A stretch of 64,000 nucleotides of DNA from Deltaproteobacteria bacterium (GTDB taxonomy: Bacteria > Desulfobacterota > Desulfarculia > Desulfarculales > Desulfarculaceae), in NCBI GenBank assembly GCA_020444165.1, contig JAHLLK010000007.1:1-64000 (forward strand). The letters run 5' to 3'. A model generated the notes under the pieces. It searched no databases. It was not told the DNA's origin and saw only the letters and a program-made list of their open reading frames with translations. Of this stretch, positions 16,345 to 25,969 are shown piece after piece (positions within the stretch are counted from its first letter, which is position 1; each line of letters starts with the position of its first letter). The translations under genes and the position numbers were made by a program.

Positions 16345-17395
16345 GGCTTAGCCTCTCGCTCGAGCGGAAGATAAAAATCGCAAACTGGTTGGGATATCCA
16401 GTTCAGCTATCTTTCAGGGGGGGGCAGCCGGCGGGAACCCTTACCAGGGTGCTCTTGCTGACGAAGGACGGGTGGCTGGCGTCGGCGCCGGGGTTGATGT
16501 TTTATCAAGTAAGTTGATTATTACCTTTTCCATAATTGGCGACGCAGAGGACAGCAAAGTCTACGGCCATTGACGGCCCGGGGGCCGCCAGGAGGCTTGC
16601 TTCCGACGCCGAGTTTTAAATGCTGCAATTAAATATTGCACCGCGGTGGGGCCTTGTCAACCGTTGCCCCAAACTGATAATCCTTGGCAAGACCGACCGA
16701 GCTTGCCTGGTCATCATATTGTATTCATTGTTCTATACTCCTGCACCCCGGCAACAAAGCTCCCGCTCTCGCACCTATCAGGTGATTTTCAGGGTCCTGA
16801 TCTGATAGCGGAGCTCGCGGGAACCTGAGAGCCATCGCTGGAGGCTGGACAGGATAGAGCAGCCAGCCGGGGAGGATCATTCTCCCCAGACAAAGCGAAC
16901 TTTGTTTCAAGTTGAACCATTTATTCTCAAGACAGTGAGGAGCTTTGCCGGCTGCCTTGGTCATCGCCCGAAGCCACCAAGCTGGTGAGTCAACTTTCCT
17001 GGTTTCATTGCCGTTAAGAATTATCGAGTAACGCCGTGGCTTCCCAAAATCCCGTGAGCATATGGCCCCGCCAACAAGCGATGGGCCAGCCTGGAAAAAG
17101 TCGTCGTCTGGCCAGCAAGGTGATCCTTGACCGCAAAGCCGTCAGCGAGGACGGTCGGTACCTGGCTTCCCAAGCCTCCGGGCGGGGCGCTGCCTGGATG
17201 ATCTCCCCCTGACCACCTCCGCCCGTGGCCGCGGCCCAGCCGAGACGTGGCCGCGGGCAGGGAGCCCGGCGGGGAAAGCCCGGCGGGGCGAGCCTGGCCC
17301 ACCCCCCTGCCCTTGCCGGCTTCCCGGGCAGCCGGGTCCCGGCCGCGGCCCCGGCCCAAACCCGGCCCCGCGTCGTTTACGCAAATTATTTTTTG
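16345..17395. other. Long intergenic region, nothing recognised
   Basis: More than 1 kb lies between the divergent TSUP gene and the PerR-like pseudogene. Base composition shifts between AT-rich and very GC-rich patches. I find no gene with family signatures, no tRNA and no riboswitch core. The patchy composition and the decayed regulator next to it suggest eroded genes. Confidence 0.4.
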
Positions 17396-17413
17396 TTGAT
17401 AATTATTATTGGG
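17396..17413. promoter_or_regulatory. PerR/Fur-like box
   Basis: TTGATAATTATTATTGGG contains TGATAAT-T-ATTATTG, a near-perfect palindrome close to the PerR consensus TTATAATNATTATAA. It lies about 60 bp before the TTG start of the PerR-like pseudogene, where an autoregulatory site would be expected. Confidence 0.55.
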
Positions 17414-17472
17414 TAGTTCACACTATTTTTACCGAGGCCAGTTCGACCTCGTTTGGAAGGAGCCTTTTCATT

Positions 17473-17956
17473 TTGAGCAAGGCCGGCCAACGGTTGGCGC
17501 AGATGGTCACGGCCCGGCGGGCAACAGGCCCCCGGATCACCCCCCAGCGTCTGACCGTGCTCACGATTCTGGCGGCCAGCCAGGAGCATCCCCAGGTGGG
17601 GAGCACCACGGAGCAGTTGAAGGAGGGCTTCCCCACCACCAGCCTGGCCACGGGGAACCGGACCAGCACCAAGCCGAAGGAGCTGGGGCAAGTGCGGGAG
17701 CGGGGGTGGCCGAGGGCGGCGGCGCTACCATGACCTGCGCCCCCATCCCCACCCCCGCGTGATCTGCCTCCGGTGCGGCGCCCTCGTGGGCCCCCAGTTT
17801 TCCCACCTGGCCCAGATGGCGGCGGAGATGACCCGGAAGTCAGGCTTCCGTATCACCCAAGCCCGCCTGGTTTTTTGGGTTCTGCCCCAGGGCCAAGGCG
17901 GCCGGCTTGTGCGGGCGGAAGATGGTGGCCAAAGAGAAACCGCGCGTATTTTATAA
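17473..17956 (+). pseudogene. Frameshifted Fur/PerR-family regulator
   Basis: Read across frames, the sequence follows a PerR-type repressor. It has a TTG start behind GGAAGGAG, then PRITPQRLTVLTILAASQEH and EQLKEGFPTTSLAT in one frame, QVRERG, then RRYHDLRPHPHPRVICLRCG in another frame and AEMTRKSGFRITQARL to the end. At least two indels separate the parts, around 17690-17725. The recognition helix after SLAT is scrambled, and the second CxxC of the metal site is replaced (VLPQGQGG where family members have CPxCQGG). The missing cysteines argue for true decay and not only sequencing error. It lies upstream of katG in the same direction, a common arrangement for PerR targets. Confidence 0.78.
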
Positions 17957-20466
<2,510 letters not shown>

Positions 20467-20509
20467 GGTCGGCCGGGGCCGCCCTCTTGGCGGAGCCCAA
20501 ACAGCGGCG

Positions 20510-20544
20510 CGGCGGGGCAAGGCAGCTTGCCCCGCCGTTTTTTT
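20510..20544 (+). terminator. katG rho-independent terminator
   Basis: CGGCGGGGCAAG (20510-20521) and CTTGCCCCGCCG (20526-20537) form a perfect 12-bp stem with a 4-base loop, followed by seven T. Confidence 0.92.
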
Positions 20545-20595
20545 GGGGGAACGTGGAGATTGGGGTTTACGAAAAGATGGCGCATTTTGCGGGGT

Positions 20596-20610
20596 GGGGA
20601 CACGGCTTGC
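20596..20610 (+). promoter_or_regulatory. Candidate sigma-54 promoter for CoA-transferase
   Basis: GGGGACACGGCTTGC matches the -24/-12 consensus TGGCAC-N5-TTGC at all but two positions and has exact GG-N10-GC spacing. It lies about 145 bp before the CoA-transferase start, and a sigma-54 activator gene is two genes downstream. A GC-rich inverted repeat overlaps it, so it may be coincidence. Confidence 0.3.
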
Positions 20611-20754
20611 CCCGCGTGAGGGCCCTGACGTATGATGAAATCCAATTTGCCTTAAGCTCTGGCCGAGGGGCGCGAAGCCGGCGTGGGGGGCAGGTTTCTG
20701 GGGCGCTCAGCCGCCCCTGCACCAACAGCCTGCCCCAGAAAGGCTGGTGAAAAT

Positions 20755-21963
20755 ATGAGACCTTTGGAAGGCCTCCGGGTGCTCTCTTTCGAGACTTGGG
20801 GGTCCGGTGCTTTTCATGGCGAGCTCTTGGCCATGTTGGGGGCGGAGGTGATCAACCTCGAAGACCCGGCCCAGGGCGGCAATCCCCTGCGCACCATGGG
20901 CGCCCTGTATCTGGACCAGGACAAGCTGGACAATGAGGGCAATGCCTTCTGCCTGCACAACAAAAAAAGTATTTTGCTGGATCTGCGGGAGGAAGCGGGC
21001 AAACAGGTCTTTTTCCGTTTGGTCAAGACCGCCCACGCGGTCATCGACAACTTTCGGGGCAGCAAGGCCGCGGAGTTGGGCGTCACGCACGCGGACCTCT
21101 CGGCCCACAACCCCCAAATCGTGTGCACCCACCTCTCGGGCTATGGCCGGGACAACGAGCGCCGGACCTGGCCGGGCTATGATTTTTTGATGCAGGCCGA
21201 GACCGGCTGGATGTCGGTCACCGGCGACCCCGGCTCGCCGCCCACCAAGGTCGGCGTTTCGGTGGTGGACCTCATGGGCAGCGTTTACGCGGCGTTGAGC
21301 ACCGTGGCGGCCCTGCTGCGGGTGCAGCGAAGCGGCGCGGGCTGCGACGCGGAAACCAACCTGTTCGACATCGCCTTGAACTGCCTGTGCTACCAGGGCA
21401 TGTACTACTTGAACGAAGGCCTGGTGGGCGGCAAGCAGCCCCGCTCGGCCCATGCCACCCAGTGCCCCAGCCAAATCTACCGCACCGCCGACGGCTGGGT
21501 GTACCTCGCCTGCCTGACCCAGAAGTTCTGGGAGCTCTTGTGTGAAAAGCTGGCCCGGCCCGATCTGGCCGTTGATCCCCGCTTCGCCACCAACAACCTG
21601 CGCATGGCCCACCGCGACGAGCTGACGGAAATCCTGGACGGGGTGCTGATGGCCCAGCCCACCGCCCATTGGACCGCGAAGCTCAGCAGCGTCATCCCCT
21701 ATGCCCCGGTGCTGGATATCGGCCAAGCCCTGGAAAATCCCTTTGTCACCCAAAACGGCAAGCTGGTCAAAGTCCCCTATGAGGGCGATCCGGCGCGCCG
21801 GGAAGTGACCTTCCTGGCCCCGCCCTTTTCCTTTGGCGGCGAGCAGGCCGTGGAGTTCACCATGCCCCCCCGCTTGGGCCAAGACAGCGGGGACATCCTG
21901 CGGGAGCTGGGCTATTCCGACGCGCAAATCGAGGAGCTGCGCCAAAAGAAGATTGTGGCCTGA
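20755..21963 (+). CDS. CaiB/BaiF (family III) CoA-transferase
   Basis: This 402-residue protein opens PLEGLRVLSFETWGSG, with MLGAEVINLEDP following, the N-terminal half of a family III CoA-transferase. Asp143 in GYDFLMQAETG is the expected catalytic aspartate that forms the acyl anhydride. These enzymes move CoA between carboxylic acids or racemise 2-methylacyl-CoAs. The substrate is unknown. I chose the ATG at 20755, where homology begins. The NTF2-like gene follows after 25 bp, so the two are co-transcribed. The GAF/sigma-54 activator gene converges on them and may regulate them. Confidence 0.88.
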   Translation: MRPLEGLRVLSFETWGSGAFHGELLAMLGAEVINLEDPAQGGNPLRTMGALYLDQDKLDNEGNAFCLHNKKSILLDLREEAGKQVFFRLVKTAHAVIDNFRGSKAAELGVTHADLSAHNPQIVCTHLSGYGRDNERRTWPGYDFLMQAETGWMSVTGDPGSPPTKVGVSVVDLMGSVYAALSTVAALLRVQRSGAGCDAETNLFDIALNCLCYQGMYYLNEGLVGGKQPRSAHATQCPSQIYRTADGWVYLACLTQKFWELLCEKLARPDLAVDPRFATNNLRMAHRDELTEILDGVLMAQPTAHWTAKLSSVIPYAPVLDIGQALENPFVTQNGKLVKVPYEGDPARREVTFLAPPFSFGGEQAVEFTMPPRLGQDSGDILRELGYSDAQIEELRQKKIVA

Positions 21964-21988
21964 ACCACCAGCCCGGGAGGAAAATGCC

Positions 21989-22381
21989 ATGGTGGACGCT
22001 GCCTGGTTTGCCGAGTACGAAAAGGAGTTCAGCAACGCCCCGGACAAGAGCGCCTTTTTCGACAAGTATTACGACCCCGCGGCCGAGTTCATTCACCCCT
22101 TCAAGGGGACCTTCCAGGGAAAGGACGATTTGGTTAACTTCTGGAACGCCGGCAAAAACTCTGGACATGCCGGCATCCACGAGAAAATAAGCTTCCGCAA
22201 TATCGTGGTGCAAGGCGATAAGGTTGGCGCGGAGTTGGACATAGAGTGGAATTGTTTCCAGGACACCGAATATCTGGGAACCCGCAAAAAAGGCGAGGTT
22301 TTTTACGGCAAGTGCGCGGCTTTTTACGATTTCCAGAACGGCAAGATCCGGCGGGTGCAATTGTATCTCAATCTGGTTTGA
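21989..22381 (+). CDS. NTF2/SnoaL-like small protein
   Basis: This 130-residue protein looks like a cone-shaped NTF2 fold: N-terminal helices (WFAEYEKEFSNAPDKSAFFD), a strand pair with DPAAEFIHPFKGTFQGKDD, and long strands ending IRRVQLYLNLV. Such folds include isomerases, hydrolases and non-catalytic ligand-binding subunits. GGGAGG precedes the ATG. It sits 25 bp after the CoA-transferase and likely acts on, or binds, the same acyl substrate. Its stop is only 9 bp from the stop of the convergent regulator gene. Confidence 0.72.
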   Translation: MVDAAWFAEYEKEFSNAPDKSAFFDKYYDPAAEFIHPFKGTFQGKDDLVNFWNAGKNSGHAGIHEKISFRNIVVQGDKVGAELDIEWNCFQDTEYLGTRKKGEVFYGKCAAFYDFQNGKIRRVQLYLNLV

Positions 22382-22390
22382 AGAGAGCCT

Positions 22391-23962
22391 TCAACGGATC
22401 GCGCGGCCAAAGGCAATGGCCAGCTTGCGCATGCGGTGGCGCAGGGTGCTGGCGTTCAGGCCCAACAGGGCCGCGGCCCCGTCCGGGCCCTGCACCTTGC
22501 CGGAGGTTTTTTCCAGGGCCCGGCGGATGTGTTGCCGCACCACCTCGTCCAAGGACCAGGGCCCCGGCTCGCCGGCCGGGCTGCGCCTGGCCGGAGCGGC
22601 CAAGCCAGGGCTGGGAGCCATGAAGTCAGCGAAGGTCAAGGGATGGCCCGGCCCCTGAGCCTGGTTCCGGATCAGCTCCCGCTCCACCGCATTTTCCAGC
22701 TCCCGCACATTGCCCGGCCAAGCGTAATCCTGCAAGCGCTCCAGGGCCCCGGGCGCCGGCACAGGCGTGTAGGGCAAATTGATTTCCCGGGCCTTGCGCT
22801 CGATGAAGTGCACCACCAGGGAGGGAATGTCCGCCTTGCGCTGCCGGAGCGGCGGGATGGTGATGGGAAAGACGTTGAGCCGGAACCAAAGATCCTCCCT
22901 GAACCGGCCGTCTTGGACCATCTGGGCCAGATTGCGGTGGGTGGCGGCGATGACCCGCACGTCCACCGGCACCGTCTCGGTTCCGCCCACCCGCTCGATC
23001 TCCCGGGTCTGCAACACCCGCAAGAGGCGCACCTGGGCCGCGGGCGGCAGCTCGGCGATTTCGTCCAGCAGGATGGTGCCGTGGTGGGCCCGCTCGAAAC
23101 GCCCCCGCTTGCGGGTCACCGCCCCGGTGAAGGCGCCCTTCTCATGCCCGAACAGTTCGCTGTCAATGATCGATTCCGGAATGGCCCCGCAGTTCACCTT
23201 GACCAGGGGACCGGCCGTGCGGGGGGAGGAATAGTGGATGGCGTTGGCGATGACTTCCTTGCCCACTCCGGTCTCGCCCAAGAGCAGCACATTGCTGTCC
23301 AGGGCGGCCACTTGGCGCACCATCTCCATGACGCTGCTCAGGCCGAAGTTTTGCCCCACGATTTCATCGCCGGCCAGGTGATACAGCTCCCGGCGCAGGA
23401 AGCGGTTGTCGTCCTTCAACAGCTCTTGCAGGCGCAGCACTTCGTGGTAGCGCAGAGCATTGGACAGGGCAATGGCAAAGGGATCGTGCAAGAGGGCCAG
23501 TAAATCGGCATGCTCTGGGGTGAAAGCGCTTTCCTGGCTGGAATACACCACCACCACCCCCAATTTCTCCTCCTTGACCATCAAGTGCAGCACCACGTAA
23601 GAGGCCAGGGTCAAGCCGATGGCCTTTTGCAGCCCCAGGGCCACGGGACTTTCATCCATGGTGCAGCCCAACATGGTCTTTTCCGTATGCTCCAGATTGG
23701 CCATTTTTTCTTCGATAAAGGCTACGCCCGCGGGATCCAGAGCCACCAATTTACCGGTCAGGGCATTGCCCCGGGCGCGGTCATGGGAGGCGACCAGGCG
23801 GACGGCCTTTAAATCAGGCTCATAGACATTGTAGTTGAGTCCTTCCAGGGGCAAATAGTTCTTCAGGAATTCATAGCTGCTGACCACCGATTCATCGAGG
23901 TCCAGGCTGCTGCAAATCTGCAGCGTGGCGTCATGAAAAAAGGCGTGCGCGTCGTTGGGCAA
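22391..23962 (-). CDS. GAF-domain sigma-54 transcription activator
   Basis: This 523-residue activator has an N-terminal GAF-like sensory domain (about 1-175), an AAA+ domain with Walker A GETGVGKE (229-236), the sigma-54-contacting GAFTGA loop (276-281), Walker B LLDEIAEL and arginine fingers, and a C-terminal Fis-type helix-turn-helix (about 485-520). It has no receiver domain, so it senses a small ligand or redox signal directly and does not need a kinase. Its upstream region carries repeated TATTTG-CACTTT boxes. Likely targets are the convergent CoA-transferase genes or the divergent RND operon. Confidence 0.9.
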   Translation of the reverse strand: MPNDAHAFFHDATLQICSSLDLDESVVSSYEFLKNYLPLEGLNYNVYEPDLKAVRLVASHDRARGNALTGKLVALDPAGVAFIEEKMANLEHTEKTMLGCTMDESPVALGLQKAIGLTLASYVVLHLMVKEEKLGVVVVYSSQESAFTPEHADLLALLHDPFAIALSNALRYHEVLRLQELLKDDNRFLRRELYHLAGDEIVGQNFGLSSVMEMVRQVAALDSNVLLLGETGVGKEVIANAIHYSSPRTAGPLVKVNCGAIPESIIDSELFGHEKGAFTGAVTRKRGRFERAHHGTILLDEIAELPPAAQVRLLRVLQTREIERVGGTETVPVDVRVIAATHRNLAQMVQDGRFREDLWFRLNVFPITIPPLRQRKADIPSLVVHFIERKAREINLPYTPVPAPGALERLQDYAWPGNVRELENAVERELIRNQAQGPGHPLTFADFMAPSPGLAAPARRSPAGEPGPWSLDEVVRQHIRRALEKTSGKVQGPDGAAALLGLNASTLRHRMRKLAIAFGRAIR

Positions 23963-23973
23963 AGCGGCCTCCC

Positions 23974-24042
23974 TGTCAAATACGACACTTCAGGCCAGTT
24001 AATATCTTATTTGGCACTTTATAATACCATATTTGACACTTT
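23974..24042. promoter_or_regulatory. Repeated TATTTGRCACTTT operator boxes
   Basis: TATTTGGCACTTT (24008-24020) and TATTTGACACTTT (24030-24042) are direct repeats exactly 22 bp apart, two helical turns. A third, TATTTGACA, lies on the opposite strand at 23974-23982. They sit just upstream of the sigma-54 activator gene and between it and the divergent RND operon, a good place for a shared operator. Confidence 0.55.
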
Positions 24043-24257
24043 GCCCCAGCCCAGTTCGGCAACTAGCTGCTTTCACGTCCCTTTCCTGCCTGGCATGTTT
24101 CTGGCTTCTCTCTAGCCCTGACCGGGACCGCTCCGCCCCGGAGGGCGCCGGCCCACCCGCCGCCGCTCCCCGGCGCCGCGGGTCCCTGGCCGGCCAGGGC
24201 GAGCAGGGCCGGCGGCACAACCTTCCCCTGACCTGGGCGCTTTGGGGGGCCGGCCCG

Positions 24258-24593
24258 ATGATGTTGTTGGAAACCATCAGCATTAGATTATTTGAACCAG
24301 CCAACGCTCATCTGGTGCTAACCATCTTCCAGCAAATGGACCACTGCCCGGCGGGATTGCACCAGCCTTTTTCGGCAGCCCTTTTGGGCAATTGCAGCAT
24401 CCCGGGCGACTGGACCATGCAACTTACCTGGCGGGGGGACAACCTGCCCCCGGCCAAGACCGCCCTGGGCTGGCATCTGGCCGAATCGTTCCGCTTCATC
24501 GGTTTGGTCCACCATAGTGTCTGGCAGGGCTATTCCGAAAAGGCGTTTGACCATCTGCCCCCAAGCAAGCGAGGCGAGCAAAATGAAGTTTAA
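24258..24593 (+). CDS. Unknown small protein leading an RND operon
   Basis: This 111-residue protein belongs to no family I recognise. It has hydrophobic strand and helix segments (SIRLFEPANAHLVLTIFQQM, FIGLVHHSVWQGY), three cysteines and no signal peptide. The ATG at 24258 is my choice; the frame stays open upstream, but that part reads as non-coding. Its end overlaps the RND adaptor start by 11 bp, which supports translation coupling and a real gene. A dimeric alpha-beta barrel fold is possible but unproven. Confidence 0.5.
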   Translation: MMLLETISIRLFEPANAHLVLTIFQQMDHCPAGLHQPFSAALLGNCSIPGDWTMQLTWRGDNLPPAKTALGWHLAESFRFIGLVHHSVWQGYSEKAFDHLPPSKRGEQNEV

Positions 24594-25734
24594 GTCGAGG
24601 CAGGCCCACGCCGGCCAGAGGGTCGTGGGCGCATTCTTGTTCACCCTGCTCCTGGCCGCGGGTTGCGCGCCCAGCGATGCCAACGAGAAGCCGGCGCCGG
24701 CGCCGGCGCGCCCGGTGAAGGCCATGCAGTTGCACGCCGATGCAGGCCTCCGGGAGCTGCGGCTCCCCGGGGTGGTCCGGGCGCTCCGGGACAGCGACCT
24801 CTCCTTCCGGGTGGGCGGTCCCCTGATCGACCTCTTGGTGGACACCGGCTCCCACGTGGCCCAGGGTCAGGTAGTGGCGCGGATCGATCCCCGCGATTTC
24901 GAGATCAAGGTCAACACCAGCCGGGCCGAACTCAACTCCGCCCAGGCCCGCCTGGCCGAGGCCGAGCTGCAATTCTCACGCTACGCCAAGCTGATCACCC
25001 ATCAGGCCGTGGCCCAGGCCGAGTACGACGGCATCAAGGTCGCCTACCAGGTGGCCCAGGCCCAGGCGGAAAGCGCCGCCAAGGCCCTGGAAAACGCCAG
25101 GAACGCCCTGGCCGATACAGTGCTCAAGGCGCCGTTTGCCGGCTATATCAACGAACGCTTCGTGGACAACCACGAGACCTTGCAGCCGGGGCAGGCGGTG
25201 GTCTCCCTGGTGGACCCGTCCCAACTGGAGGTCCGGCTGGCCCTTTCGGAAGATCTGTTGCCCCTGACCAAGAATTTCGTTTCCTTCTCTTGCACCCTGG
25301 ACGCCCTGCCGGGCCGGAGCTTCCCGGCCCGGTTGAAGGAAGTGGGCAAGAAGGCCGACGCGGCCAGCCGCACCTATCCCTTGATCCTGACCCTGGAGCC
25401 CCAGACGGCCAGCCTGGTGCGGCCGGGCATGTCGGCCGAGGTCGCGGTGGGGCTGACCCGGGCTTCCCCCCGGGCGCGCTTCGTGGTGCCGCTCAGCGCC
25501 CTGGTCAACCAGGGGGGGCAAGACACCTTTGTCTGGGTGGTGGACCCCCAGACCGGCCGGCTCTCCCGGGCGCCGGTCACCATTTTGCGCCTGGTGGAGA
25601 GCGGGGCCCAGATTAGGGGTCAGGTGCAGAGCGGGCAATGGATAGTGACCGGGGGGGCCAACAGCCTGGCCGACGGTCAAACCGTGCGCCTGGTGTCGCA
25701 GCCCAGCGCCACCAACATCGGCCGGGAATTGTAA
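24583..25734 (+). CDS. RND adaptor lipoprotein (membrane fusion protein)
   Basis: This 383-residue adaptor has a lipoprotein signal with lipobox LAAGC (Cys28), a split lipoyl domain around a coiled-coil hairpin (about 95-165, Ala/Glu/Gln-rich), a beta-barrel and a C-terminal domain with TVRLVSQ. It bridges the inner-membrane pump to an outer-membrane channel, which is not encoded here. The pump gene follows after 235 bp of structured DNA, an unusually long gap for such a pair. The sequence differs clearly from the adaptor at 4184-5356. Confidence 0.9.
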   Translation: MKFKSRQAHAGQRVVGAFLFTLLLAAGCAPSDANEKPAPAPARPVKAMQLHADAGLRELRLPGVVRALRDSDLSFRVGGPLIDLLVDTGSHVAQGQVVARIDPRDFEIKVNTSRAELNSAQARLAEAELQFSRYAKLITHQAVAQAEYDGIKVAYQVAQAQAESAAKALENARNALADTVLKAPFAGYINERFVDNHETLQPGQAVVSLVDPSQLEVRLALSEDLLPLTKNFVSFSCTLDALPGRSFPARLKEVGKKADAASRTYPLILTLEPQTASLVRPGMSAEVAVGLTRASPRARFVVPLSALVNQGGQDTFVWVVDPQTGRLSRAPVTILRLVESGAQIRGQVQSGQWIVTGGANSLADGQTVRLVSQPSATNIGREL

Positions 25735-25789
25735 GCCGAGGCCGAAGCATGGCCATCTCTATGACATCCGTTTTAAAAATGAATGCTCC

Positions 25790-25943
25790 GCCACGTTGCG
25801 GTGGCTCTTGGCAAATGATCGGCTTCGTGCGGGCCATGGATGGCCCGCCAAATCACGAGCCTCAAAGGCGAGTGATTTGTGAGTCAGGGCAAAACCGCGC
25901 TTTTACCCTGACTCCAAAACGCACGGTGCAGGCCGCACCGTGC
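25790..25943 (+). repeat. Array of five hairpins between adaptor and pump
   Basis: Consecutive inverted repeats: 25790-25805 (5 bp), 25829-25848 (GCGGGCCAT/ATGGCCCGC, perfect), 25849-25879 (CAAATCAC/GTGATTTG), 25881-25914 (14-bp stem, one mismatch, loop CCGCGC) and 25921-25943 (GCACGGTGC/GCACCGTGC, perfect). The words GGCCATGGATGG and CAAAACCGCGCTTTT also occur in the element at 29517-29663. The RND start codon follows 27 bp later. Confidence 0.8.
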
Positions 25944-25969
25944 AGCAATCTTATTGTTAGGTGCGTCAC

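Noticed and set aside
17021..17384. Open frames on both strands in the GC-rich patch before the PerR-like pseudogene
   Set aside because: All are low-complexity Gly/Arg/Pro-rich translations in very GC-rich DNA with no start signals.
24006..24025. Sigma-54 promoter at TTTGGCACTTTATAATA upstream of the activator gene
   Set aside because: The -24 half TGGCAC fits, but no GC dinucleotide occurs at the -12 position.
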